Assembly (NCBI RefSeq): GCF_021369635.1
Contig: NZ_JAJNBZ010000009.1
Coordinates: 11,876-75,875 of the forward strand
DNA from: Paenibacillus profundus
GTDB lineage: Bacteria > Bacillota > Bacilli > Paenibacillales > Paenibacillaceae
Reading direction: 5' to 3'
Length of the DNA: 64,000 bases
Positions 1 to 7,710 of the stretch are shown one piece after another. Below the pieces are notes generated by a model that was given only the letters and a program-made list of their open reading frames with translations, was not told the origin of the DNA and did no database searches. The first letter of the stretch is position 1. Each line of letters opens with the position of its first letter. Position numbers and translations under genes: made by a program.

Positions 1-576
1 GTGACGGTGAAATATGTAGATAGGGAAACAGGCAAGGAACTGGCTAAGGCAACGAGCGAAGCGGGATACACAGGCAAAACAATCACGCTGAACGCGAAGG
101 AAATCGCAGGATACGAGCCAGAAGCTAAATCTTACGAGTATACCTTCAAAGCAGACGGGAACGAGTACACCTTCTACTACACTGCAGGCGAGCAAAGCGT
201 GACGGTGAAATATGTAGATAGGGAAACAGGCAAGGAACTGGCTAAGGCAACGAGTGAAGCGGGATACACAGGCAAAACAATCACGCTGAACGCGAAGGAA
301 ATCGCAGGATACGAGCCAGAAGCTAAATCTTACGAGTATACCTTCAAAGCAGACGGGAACGAGTACACCTTCTACTACACTGCAGGCGAGCAAAGCGTGA
401 CGGTGAAATATGTAGATAGGGAAACAGGCAAGGAATTGGCTAAGGCAACGAGCGAAGCGGGATACACAGGCAAAACAATCACGCTGAACGCGAAGGAAAT
501 CGCAGGATACGAGCCAGAAGCTAAATCTTACGAGTATACCTTCAAAGCAGACGGGAACGAGTACACCTTCTACTAC
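1..576 (+). repeat. Three near-identical 198-bp MucBP repeat units
   Basis: Units start at 1, 199 and 397. The third matches for 180 bp and then diverges at 577. Across the three copies I see only two substitutions, both synonymous (AGC/AGT near 252, CTG/TTG near 436). Such identity suggests recent duplication or gene conversion, and the copy number is prone to assembly collapse or variation between strains. Confidence 0.95.
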
Positions 577-2460
577 GCGCCTAAAGGGCAGGTTCTGACC
601 GTGCAGTATTTTGAAAAAGATACGGATAAAGAACTGGCTGAGCCAACTATGCAAGAAGGCTATACAGGCAAGCAAATCACGCTGAAGGCTGTATTGATAG
701 CCGGGTATACCCCGGAAAAGTCAGAGGTTGAATACACCTTCAAAGCGGAAGACAATGTATACACGTTCTACTACAAAAAGGATGCTCCAACGGATGAACA
801 ACGTACTGTGACAGTGAATTATGTGGAGCGTGTGACAAATGCGGTGTTGCAAGAGTCTACGTCACATATCGGAAAAGTTGGAGAAAGCATCAAGTTAACA
901 GCAACAGATATTACGGTATCTGATGCCGTATACGCTCCTGAAAGCTATAGCGTCGATTACACTATCACAAATGCAGACGTACAGGAGTACACTTTCTTCT
1001 ACAACAAAGTAAATCAAGGTGAAGATTATACGGTCACTGTTCATTATGTGGAGCAGGATACAAATGCAGTCTTGCAAGAACCAACCCTCCATACAGGCAA
1101 GGTTGGAGATATTCTCTGGCTGACTGCCTATCAGATTACAGTGTCTGATGCGGTGTATACGCCATTGAACTTTAATCATGAATATGTAATTATCGCTAAT
1201 CCGGATCAAGAGTACACCTTCTTCTATACGAAGGGTGGCGCTGATGATGTGCAACTGCTCACCATCATGCACTTGGATAAGGAAACAAACCAGCCTGTAA
1301 AGGACTCGACAAGCGTTAAGGGCAGAACCGGAGAACACATCAATGTAAGACCGACACCGATTACCGTTACTGGGGCGGTATATACGCCTGAACAGTCCAT
1401 TTACCCTTATACCTTTACGAGTGAACCGAATCAGTTACTGGAGATTCACTACACCAAGGATGCATCTAATGTAGACCAACATGTCACCGTGAAGTACTTG
1501 GAGCAAGGCACAGGCAAGCAACTGGCCGAACCGACGACGAAGAGCGGCAAAGCTGGCGAGAAGGTAGCTCTTTCGGCTGTATCGGTATCCGGGTACACAC
1601 CTGTCAAGGCAAGTGACACGTATACCTTTACGACTGGCGAAGGGCAGGAGTATGTTTTCTACTACACGAAAAATACGACCAATCCTGATCCGGGGAATCC
1701 TGGAACGGGAAGCCCGGGCGGCTCGACGACAACAGTAACGACCAACCCGACTAACCCGGTCAACCCGTTGCCTCCGGTACCGCCATTGCCGCCAGTTCCA
1801 CCGAAGCTGGAAATGGATAATCACTACAATTACATTAACGGCTATCCGGACGGAACGATTAAGCCGGAGAACCTTATCAGCCGCGAGGAAGTTGCTGTTA
1901 TCTTCTACCGACTGATGGAGAATGAGGCCCGCAGCAACTACATGAAAGGCAGCAATTCCTACGGAGATGTCGACAGCAAGCGCTGGTCGAACAAACATAT
2001 CTCCACGATGGAAAATGCGAGCATTATCACGGGTTATCCAGACGGAACCTTTAAGCCGGAACGTTCGATTACGAGAGCGGAATTTGCCGCGATCGCATCA
2101 CGCTTCGACAAGCTGGATGAGCAGAAGAACGATATGTTTACCGACATTAGCGGACATTGGGCAGAAAAATATATCGTATCAGCTGCTAACAAAGGCTGGA
2201 TTAAAGGCTATCCAGACGGAACGTTCAAGCCGAACCAGTACATTTCCCGTGCGGAAGCCATGTCCTTCATCAACAGCGTTTTGAACCGGAAGGTGAAGGC
2301 AGACGGCATTCACAAGGACGCGAAGCAGTGGCCGGACAATACGCCGACCAAGTGGTACTACACGGATGTGCTGGAAGCTACGAATCATCATGAGTATCAG
2401 AGAAATGCGGATGAAACCGAAGTCTGGGATCAAGTCAATCCGGATCGGGTGTACCCTTAA
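1..2460 (+). CDS. C-terminal part of a MucBP-repeat, SLH-anchored surface adhesin (VMSP-like), 5' end outside window
   Basis: The reading frame is open from base 1, so the first GTG is an internal codon and the true start lies upstream. Eight MucBP-type repeats of about 60-70 residues fill residues 1-560; the first three are almost identical. A Thr/Gly/Pro-rich linker (about 560-600) ends in two back-to-back PLPPVP motifs at residues 589-600. Three SLH domains follow (about 605-775), each with a GYPDGT core, and would bind secondary cell-wall polymer. The arrangement agrees with VMSP (von Willebrand, MucBP, SLH protein) of Paenibacillus alvei, the reported substrate of PPEP-2. The von Willebrand part is not in the window. 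Role inferred: surface attachment to host glycans or matrix. The protease gene lies convergent, 81 bp away. Confidence 0.93.
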   Translation: MTVKYVDRETGKELAKATSEAGYTGKTITLNAKEIAGYEPEAKSYEYTFKADGNEYTFYYTAGEQSVTVKYVDRETGKELAKATSEAGYTGKTITLNAKEIAGYEPEAKSYEYTFKADGNEYTFYYTAGEQSVTVKYVDRETGKELAKATSEAGYTGKTITLNAKEIAGYEPEAKSYEYTFKADGNEYTFYYAPKGQVLTVQYFEKDTDKELAEPTMQEGYTGKQITLKAVLIAGYTPEKSEVEYTFKAEDNVYTFYYKKDAPTDEQRTVTVNYVERVTNAVLQESTSHIGKVGESIKLTATDITVSDAVYAPESYSVDYTITNADVQEYTFFYNKVNQGEDYTVTVHYVEQDTNAVLQEPTLHTGKVGDILWLTAYQITVSDAVYTPLNFNHEYVIIANPDQEYTFFYTKGGADDVQLLTIMHLDKETNQPVKDSTSVKGRTGEHINVRPTPITVTGAVYTPEQSIYPYTFTSEPNQLLEIHYTKDASNVDQHVTVKYLEQGTGKQLAEPTTKSGKAGEKVALSAVSVSGYTPVKASDTYTFTTGEGQEYVFYYTKNTTNPDPGNPGTGSPGGSTTTVTTNPTNPVNPLPPVPPLPPVPPKLEMDNHYNYINGYPDGTIKPENLISREEVAVIFYRLMENEARSNYMKGSNSYGDVDSKRWSNKHISTMENASIITGYPDGTFKPERSITRAEFAAIASRFDKLDEQKNDMFTDISGHWAEKYIVSAANKGWIKGYPDGTFKPNQYISRAEAMSFINSVLNRKVKADGIHKDAKQWPDNTPTKWYYTDVLEATNHHEYQRNADETEVWDQVNPDRVYP
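1765..1800 (+). other. Two tandem Pro-Pro endopeptidase cleavage motifs (PLPPVP)
   Basis: Codons 589-594 and 595-600 of the adhesin both read P-L-P-P-V-P. PPEP-2 is known to cut PLP|PVP. The motifs sit between the MucBP stalk and the SLH anchor, so cutting would release the whole adhesive portion from the cell wall while leaving the SLH part behind. Confidence 0.85.
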
Positions 2461-2491
2461 GACCTGTAGGATATCACCGCTAAGCAATAAG

Positions 2492-2526
2492 AAAGCTCCT
2501 TTCTGGCGTGACCAGAGAGGAGCTTT
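2492..2526. terminator. Bidirectional terminator between adhesin and protease genes
   Basis: A 15-bp stem with one G-U pair (arms 2492-2506 and 2512-2526, five-base loop) lies between the two convergent stop codons. The arms begin with AAAG and end with CTTT, which gives a short T-rich tail in both directions. Confidence 0.85.
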
Positions 2527-2541
2527 TCTCATTTATCGATA

Positions 2542-3192
2542 TTAGCTGGTAAACAGCTTGTCCAAAAATTCATACGTGAGCGGCATGCTGTTTTTCAGAT
2601 CATTGCGTGTGTTCTCGCTATATACATACAAGCTGGCGGTTTCCGCAAAGTATTCTGTCGGTTGAACCGAGACATAGCTGTCTCCGCTGTATTTCACGCT
2701 AGCTTCTGCATTAAATATGTTTTTGAACTCTTCTGTGCTGCTAACTTCGTTAAATACGAACCGATCTACCGCATGCATCGTTTCGTGAATTTCCAGATTG
2801 AGCGAGTTATGGCCTTTGCCTTTGTTGCTGTAACCAATTCTGGCGACGACGACTCTCTCGCTTACTCCTGGAACATCATCCCACGTTAATCCTGTGCCTT
2901 CCCACCCTCTTGGCGTCACGCCTTTTAAATAATTCAATTCAGGCTCATTCGTAATGATGTCGTTCGTTAATTTAATTTTTACGCCTTTGTTGAATAGCGC
3001 GCTCAAGATGTTGGCTGGAATCTTCTCTAGCCGTTGCTTCATAGCGGTTGCCTCATTGACGTTATAGTCGCCGCTTGGCAGAACGACTAATCTATCAATT
3101 GTGCTGTCTTCTGCATGAACCGTGTATGTAGGTAAAGCAAATATTAGAGTAATAAATGCTAGGAAGACTAGTAAACGCTTGTCCCACTTCAT
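2542..3192 (-). CDS. Secreted Pro-Pro endopeptidase (PPEP-2-like zinc metalloprotease)
   Basis: The 216-residue protein has a signal peptide ending near HA-ED at residue 27. It then has the fold seen in the anthrax lethal factor terminal domain family. The zinc site is visible as HETMH at 136-140, with Tyr181 and Glu184 in YFAE as the further catalytic and metal residues. The loop S111-E-R-V114 corresponds to the SERV loop that sets PPEP-2 specificity, whereas PPEP-1 of Clostridioides difficile has GGST. It should cut PLP|PVP, present twice in the convergent neighbour. The start is set by TAGGAGAGA eight bases upstream. Expression is probably controlled by the two c-di-GMP riboswitches in its leader. 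Family assignment is firm; substrate pairing rests on published PPEP-2 work plus the motif seen here. Confidence 0.93.
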   Translation of the reverse strand: MKWDKRLLVFLAFITLIFALPTYTVHAEDSTIDRLVVLPSGDYNVNEATAMKQRLEKIPANILSALFNKGVKIKLTNDIITNEPELNYLKGVTPRGWEGTGLTWDDVPGVSERVVVARIGYSNKGKGHNSLNLEIHETMHAVDRFVFNEVSSTEEFKNIFNAEASVKYSGDSYVSVQPTEYFAETASLYVYSENTRNDLKNSMPLTYEFLDKLFTS

Positions 3193-3227
3193 TACAATCT
3201 CTCCTAATCGAAGGCCGCGTCTGAAAA

Positions 3228-3258
3228 TAGAAAACCCTTCTTATCGAGATAAGAAGGG
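3228..3258 (-). terminator. Intrinsic terminator of the proximal c-di-GMP riboswitch
   Basis: Read on the minus strand, a perfect 10-bp stem (CCCTTCTTAT/ATAAGAAGGG, loop 3245-3248) runs into TTTTCTATTTT. It sits between the proximal aptamer and the protease start, about 36 bases before the ATG, so it is placed to cut off transcription under ligand control. Confidence 0.88.
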
Positions 3259-3290
3259 CATAATCCATGCAACAAGACGTTACACTTCAT

Positions 3291-3377
3291 TATTGGTAAC
3301 TGGCTGGCTTTGCGAATATCGCTGAAGCCCCTGTAGCTTTGCGTCCCCACCTTTCAGTGGGTTTGCCCTTGTCAATA
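3291..3377 (-). promoter_or_regulatory. c-di-GMP-I (GEMM-I) riboswitch aptamer, protease-proximal copy
   Basis: On the minus strand the segment shows the GEMM-I landmarks: closing helix P1 (UAUUG with CAAUA), GGCAAACCCAC, a GAAA tetraloop in the first arm, then GGGACGCAAAGCUAC, and a second arm ending in AGCCAGCCAGUUACC. This fits the class I cyclic-di-GMP aptamer. It is followed within 35 bases by an intrinsic terminator and then the protease gene. Confidence 0.93.
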
Positions 3378-3410
3378 CGGAGTTGACATATGCAGTTGTA
3401 AAATTGTAAA

Positions 3411-3445
3411 TGAAAAAGCCCTTCTTACCGAAATAAGAAGGGCTT
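3411..3445 (-). terminator. Intrinsic terminator of the distal c-di-GMP riboswitch
   Basis: A perfect 12-bp stem on the minus strand (AAGCCCTTCTTA/TAAGAAGGGCTT, loop 3428-3433) ends in a T run. Its core is nearly the same as that of the second terminator at 3228-3258, as expected if the aptamer-terminator unit was duplicated. Confidence 0.9.
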
Positions 3446-3476
3446 CATAACGTCGCAAAGAAACGTTAAGCTTCTA

Positions 3477-3566
3477 TATCGGTAACTGGCTGGCTTAGCG
3501 AAAAACTTCGCCGTAGCCCCTGTAGCTTTGCGTCGCCATCTTTCGATGGGTTTGCCTTTATCAATA
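3477..3566 (-). promoter_or_regulatory. c-di-GMP-I (GEMM-I) riboswitch aptamer, promoter-proximal copy
   Basis: Same layout as the second copy: P1 (UAUUG with CGAUA, one wobble), AGGCAAACCCAUC, GAAA tetraloop, GAUGGCGACGCAAAGCUAC, and AGCCAGCCAGUUACC at the end. The terminal arm is longer and differs in sequence, while the ligand-binding segments are conserved. The transcript must pass both aptamer-terminator units before reaching the protease gene. Confidence 0.93.
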
Positions 3567-3616
3567 AAGATAAATATATGTAATTGGAAAATGAATCTAG
3601 TTATCTACCTATCTTT

Positions 3617-3645
3617 AGATTAAAGCTGATAGATTCGAAAGTCAA
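3617..3645 (-). promoter_or_regulatory. Sigma-A-type promoter for the riboswitch-protease transcript
   Basis: On the minus strand TTGACT (3645-3640) and TAATCT (3622-3617) are 17 bases apart. This predicts a start near 3610, about 45 bases before the first aptamer. Predicted from sequence only. Confidence 0.6.
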
Positions 3646-3672
3646 GAGAATAAAATGCGGCTGCAGTCGGCC

Positions 3673-4467
3673 TCAGTCGCTTGGAATAGTTATCGTTTCC
3701 CTCGCGATTGCACCGCCAAGGACACGCACGTTATACACAACATCCGTCATATCTTTCATGGAAACCGCAATTTCAATGTCATACCCTTGGGGGTCTAAGC
3801 TTTCTACCCTCATATTCCCTTTGTCGATCTCGATCGTGTTCAAATGGATTTGACCAACGGTTACGAGTTTGGCTCCCATGCCAGCGCTCCTCATATAGAG
3901 CGTGCCGTTTTGCTTGCTGACCCAGAACATTGTTCCGTCTGGATGGACGGCATGAAGATATTTCGATTGATTATTGATGTTGACCGTCTTCGTATACGTA
4001 TCCCATGTAACCGGAGTTCCGAAGGCAGAGGCGAAAAATTGCAGAGGAACATAGGTCGAATTGCCTCTAATAACCGGATCAGCATCCATTCTGACCGATT
4101 TCCCGTCAACGAGAGCCTGTATACTGTATGGGTCCACCCTTACAACATGGTTGATTCCAATTACAGTAATTATCTGATGTGTGGCATCCCAGTCCGTTCT
4201 GAAATCCAGCAGTTGAGACAGATCGCGCAGCGGTACGAAAATTCTGCCCGATTTGAGGAAGGGCGGATTACTTAATTTCATTTCCACACCGTCCTGCAAG
4301 ATTTTGATGTCGGGACCGGTATTATCCTTCTGCTCCTTCTGCACTTGTGCTTCCACGTGTTTGAAGGAAAAGGTAACGAATATGACTATGAACAGTGCTA
4401 CGGCACCGACGAGCGACAGCAGCAGGATGATGATATCCCGCCGTCTACATTTGGCATCAGGTACCAT
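3673..4467 (-). CDS. Membrane-anchored protein with copper amine oxidase N-terminal-like domain
   Basis: The protein has 264 residues with one membrane segment near residues 11-33 and no cleavable signal, so the bulk lies outside the cell. Residues about 55-150 match the Cu_amine_oxidN1-type repeat common in Paenibacillus surface proteins (FVPLRDLSQLL, then YVPLQFFASAF and VTWD). The remaining 110 residues are not recognised. No enzyme motif is present, so a structural or cell-wall role is likely but unproved. AGGGGG lies upstream of the ATG. No terminator is obvious between this gene and the promoter of the protease leader downstream. Confidence 0.75.
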   Translation of the reverse strand: MVPDAKCRRRDIIILLLSLVGAVALFIVIFVTFSFKHVEAQVQKEQKDNTGPDIKILQDGVEMKLSNPPFLKSGRIFVPLRDLSQLLDFRTDWDATHQIITVIGINHVVRVDPYSIQALVDGKSVRMDADPVIRGNSTYVPLQFFASAFGTPVTWDTYTKTVNINNQSKYLHAVHPDGTMFWVSKQNGTLYMRSAGMGAKLVTVGQIHLNTIEIDKGNMRVESLDPQGYDIEIAVSMKDMTDVVYNVRVLGGAIARETITIPSD

Positions 4468-4607
4468 TGGATAAATCCCCCTTATCTATTTCTATATATA
4501 TAGACGCCCCAACTGTAGAAATAGTTCCAAATCAATTCCAGTGTGAGATATTGTCATGAATAAAAGCACATGCCGATTCGTATAGGACATATCATGAAGC
4601 GCCAATC

Positions 4608-4735
4608 ATGACGGCAGTTAGCTTGAGTTGTCATCGGACTGCCGCTTCCTGAAGGTTGGGGAGAATGAAGCAAAGGGGTGGATGAAGCGGATCACCGTCA
4701 ATCTGAGCGCGTCATTGCACGAACGGATCATTTCG
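4608..4735. repeat. Dispersed intergenic repeat, copy A
   Basis: This non-coding stretch shares ATGACGGCAGTTAGC, then CTGCC, then GGGGAGAATGAAGCAAA and GGATG(A/G)AGCG, with the segment at 53434-53547, in the same order and spacing class. An inverted repeat GGCAGT/ACTGCC is present inside. Its nature (small mobile repeat or structured RNA) is unknown. Confidence 0.6.
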
Positions 4736-4771
4736 TTAATGGTGCAGAGTCAATGCCTCACATTCTTGAAA

Positions 4772-4828
4772 AACGAGAACCTTCTCGTTATAATAAAAAC
4801 ATTAAAATAAACGAGACATTTCTCGTTT
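4772..4828. promoter_or_regulatory. Twin palindromic operators for the TetR regulator
   Basis: Two inverted repeats built on the same half-site are present: AACGAGAA-CC-TTCTCGTT at 4772-4789 and AAACGAGA-CATT-TCTCGTTT at 4809-4828. A TATAAT-like box overlaps the end of the first. They lie directly before the tetR-type gene, which suggests autoregulation of the tetR/hydrolase operon. Confidence 0.75.
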
Positions 4829-4862
4829 TGTTGTCTATTCAATAATGGGAGGTCGTTCTAAC

Positions 4863-5480
4863 ATGTCACCTAAAGTATCTGCGCATTACAAAGAACAACG
4901 TCGCCGTGAAATTCTGGAGGCAGCCGGAAGGGTATTCAGCCGGAAAGGATTCGAGCCGACAACGATGAAAGACATTGTGGAGGAATCTGGGAAAAGCTTT
5001 GGCGGTGTGTATATGTACTATTCGAATACGGAGGACATGTTGCAAGACCTGATATTAGGCAAAGATGAACAAGTGTTAGAGGCGTTCCCGGATGAGGCCA
5101 TGACGGCTTGGGATCGAATAATATGGATGCTGGACACTCAGGAAAAGATGCTGGAACAGGCGGGTGATCCTCTTTTTGCGGTTGGTTATGAGTATTTCAT
5201 TACCGCTTGGAGGAACGAGGAACGATCGGCGCAGCTGCAGGAGCGGTTCTCCGAGGCCATGGAATGGATCGCAGGTGTCATTCGCGAAGGTGTCCGCACG
5301 GGAGAGTTTGCACCGTTGCATCAGGTAGAGGATATTGTCGAAATGATGCTGTCTGCTCTGGAAGGGATAAGGTTCAACAGCGTTCATCTAGGGACAGAGA
5401 ACATTCATGTGTCTAAGCAACTGCAAGTTCTGCGGGATATGTTGAAGTTCGTGCTTCAGGTTCAAGGAGACAACGATTGA
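4863..5480 (+). CDS. TetR family transcriptional regulator
   Basis: The N-terminal HTH is typical (RREILEAAGRVFSRKGFEPTTMKDI, then SFGGVYMYYSNTEDML), with a ligand-binding C-terminal half of usual length; 205 residues in all. An upstream ATG at 4845 is in frame, but GGGAGG at 4847-4852 fits the ATG at 4863, which is chosen. Two palindromes upstream are likely its own operators. The stop codon overlaps the start of the hydrolase gene, so both are co-transcribed and the hydrolase is the probable target of control. The ligand is unknown. Confidence 0.9.
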   Translation: MSPKVSAHYKEQRRREILEAAGRVFSRKGFEPTTMKDIVEESGKSFGGVYMYYSNTEDMLQDLILGKDEQVLEAFPDEAMTAWDRIIWMLDTQEKMLEQAGDPLFAVGYEYFITAWRNEERSAQLQERFSEAMEWIAGVIREGVRTGEFAPLHQVEDIVEMMLSALEGIRFNSVHLGTENIHVSKQLQVLRDMLKFVLQVQGDND

Positions 5481-6610
5481 TGAGCATAGCGAGAAAAAGG
5501 ATGGGATCGCGAATGTTATGGTTCATATTCATTATTGTTGCTGTCCTCCTGTCCGTCGTTCTTTTCGCCTTGGGTTACAGATTAGTGATGCAGCAGCAGA
5601 TTGTACAGAATGGCGAGGCACTTACGAAAAACGGAGGCATTAGCGTCGTTGAAGAGCTGCAAATCGGCGGAATCAAACAATATATTCTCATGGAAGGTGA
5701 AGACAAAACGAAGCCGGTCTGCTTATTTTTGCATGGGGGACCAGGGTCTCCTTTCCCCTTTGGCGTGAGCTCCCGTTCTCTATACCCCGAAATCACCGGC
5801 AGTTGTGTCGCCGTATATTATGATCAGAGGGGAGCAGGGAAGAGTTATTCGAAGGACATCGATATCGCAACGATGAATATAGAGCAGTTTATTACTGATG
5901 CCAATGAGGTCGTCGATTATGTCAGGACCAAATTTCATCAAAATCGAATATATATTATCGGGAATTCATTCGGCACCATAATCGGAACAGAATTAGCCTA
6001 TCGCTTTCCGGAAAAGTTCCATGCTTATATCGCTCTCGGACAAATCACCAATATAATAGAAGGTCAAAAGTTGGCCTACCAGTGGCTTTTGAACCAGGCA
6101 GAAGAAGATCAGGATCAGAAGGCGATGCAGCAGCTGCATAAGCTGGGCGCAGCTCCTTATTTCGGTAAACGCGAGGAACAATTTGGAGAATTGCTGAATC
6201 AATCTACCGGGTACAACTATAAGGATGAACATACCGATCAAGCGAGTATTTTCGGGTTGATAACGGGCGCATTTATATCTCCCGATTACACCATTACGGA
6301 CATATATAAGACGTTGGTATCTGGAGCTAAGTTTAGCATTTTCGAGAGTACGGAACTGCAGGAGGAGATTATCAGCACCAATTTGTTTGCGACGATACCT
6401 GAGATCAAGGTGCCGGTTTATTTCATTCAAGGAAAACACGATATGGCGGCCAATTTTGAAATGGCTAAGAAATATTATGAACACGTAAAGACTCCCAAAG
6501 GCAAGCGATTTATCGTGCTGGAGAACTCGGCCCATTATCCGAACAGGCAAGACTTCGACCGTTTCTTACATCATGTCGCCCAAATTGTCGACACAACAGG
6601 GAACAATTGA
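5480..6610 (+). CDS. Membrane-anchored alpha/beta hydrolase, proline iminopeptidase-like (S33)
   Basis: 376 residues with one N-terminal membrane segment (about 10-35). HGGPG gives the oxyanion region, YYDQRGAGKS is the S33 signature, and GNSFGT holds the nucleophile serine. QGKHD and SAHYPN supply the likely Asp and His. The ATG overlaps the tetR stop by one base and is preceded by CAAGGAGAC. An in-frame TTG three bases earlier is less likely. The substrate is not known; aminopeptidase activity or hydrolysis of a small ester or antibiotic are both possible. Confidence 0.85.
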   Translation: MSIARKRMGSRMLWFIFIIVAVLLSVVLFALGYRLVMQQQIVQNGEALTKNGGISVVEELQIGGIKQYILMEGEDKTKPVCLFLHGGPGSPFPFGVSSRSLYPEITGSCVAVYYDQRGAGKSYSKDIDIATMNIEQFITDANEVVDYVRTKFHQNRIYIIGNSFGTIIGTELAYRFPEKFHAYIALGQITNIIEGQKLAYQWLLNQAEEDQDQKAMQQLHKLGAAPYFGKREEQFGELLNQSTGYNYKDEHTDQASIFGLITGAFISPDYTITDIYKTLVSGAKFSIFESTELQEEIISTNLFATIPEIKVPVYFIQGKHDMAANFEMAKKYYEHVKTPKGKRFIVLENSAHYPNRQDFDRFLHHVAQIVDTTGNN

Positions 6611-6703
6611 ACGGAATATGCTGTAATTTGCCGCTTTTTGCGATAAAATGGTGAAAGATTTCAAAAATGATGTTTCAATTTTCAAACAAAAGGGAGTATG
6701 GTT

Positions 6704-7648
6704 GTGACAGTCGGACAATATTTAAAGCTGGTTGAAATTAAGACCAAAGCGGCAAGCATGATACCGTTTTGCATAGGCACCCTCTATGCGGTGTTTCGGT
6801 TCCAAGAGTTTCGGTTGACTCATTTTCTGCTCATGTTGATTTCGTTGTTGTCCTTTGATATGGCCACGACGGCGATCAACAATTATATCGATTATAAAAA
6901 GGCGGTCAAGACCCATGGCTACGGATATGAAGTTCATAATGCCATCGTCCAGCACAAATTAAAAGAGAGCACGGTCGTCGGTGTCATTGTCACGTTGCTC
7001 CTTGCGGCGATGACGTCGGGGTTTGTGCTGTTTTTGCAGACCGACATCATAATTTTGCTGCTGGGCGGCCTGTCATTCATGGTTGGATTTTTATATTCCT
7101 TAGGCCCGATCGCGATTTCACGAATGCCGCTTGGTGAGCTGTTCTCGGGGTTGTTCATGGGCTTTGTCATTATATTTATCTCGACCTATATCCACATTGA
7201 CAATCAACAGCTAGTTACACTATTTATTGAAAATGGATATCTCGACATACATATCAACATCATTGAAGTAATATTAATATTCTTCATCTCTATCCCGGCC
7301 ATATTGGGCATTGCGAATATTATGTTGGCCAACAATATATGCGACATTGAAGAAGACATTGAGAACAAGCGATATACGCTTCCTGTCTATATTGGCAAAC
7401 CGAACGCGTTAATCTTGTTCCGTTGTTTGTACTATGCATCCTATTTAGACCTCATCGCCTTGTTGCTGTTGCAAGTGAATCCGATCATTCCGCTGCTCGT
7501 ATTGCTCACCTTTATTCCGGTTCGCAAGAACATCAAGCTGTTCACAGAGAAGCAGACGAAAGCAGAGACGTTCGGCTTGGCGGTGCAAAATTTCATGCTG
7601 ACGAACATCGCCCGCATTGCTGCCATAGGGATAGCTGCAATGATGTAA
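6704..7648 (+). CDS. UbiA family prenyltransferase (MenA-like)
   Basis: A polytopic membrane protein of 314 residues. The first Asp-rich motif is seen as NNYIDYKKA near residues 65-75 and the second region as NNICDIEEDIENKRYTLPV near residue 210. This fits 1,4-dihydroxy-2-naphthoate or a related prenyl transferase acting in menaquinone synthesis. AGGGAG at 6691-6696 is only one base from the ATG at 6698 but seven from the GTG at 6704, so the GTG start is preferred. It is separated by about 90 bp from the hydrolase gene. No other men genes are nearby, so the exact prenyl acceptor is inferred. Confidence 0.8.
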   Translation: MTVGQYLKLVEIKTKAASMIPFCIGTLYAVFRFQEFRLTHFLLMLISLLSFDMATTAINNYIDYKKAVKTHGYGYEVHNAIVQHKLKESTVVGVIVTLLLAAMTSGFVLFLQTDIIILLLGGLSFMVGFLYSLGPIAISRMPLGELFSGLFMGFVIIFISTYIHIDNQQLVTLFIENGYLDIHINIIEVILIFFISIPAILGIANIMLANNICDIEEDIENKRYTLPVYIGKPNALILFRCLYYASYLDLIALLLLQVNPIIPLLVLLTFIPVRKNIKLFTEKQTKAETFGLAVQNFMLTNIARIAAIGIAAMM

Positions 7649-7710
7649 CCAAGGATCGTTAGTACAAAGAAAATGGGTACAGTACAGCGTCGAAGGGAAG
7701 TGGTGGAATA

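Noticed and set aside
895-1998. Long open frames antisense to the adhesin gene
   Set aside because: They mirror the repeated coding sequence of the adhesin, have no ribosome sites and no family features.
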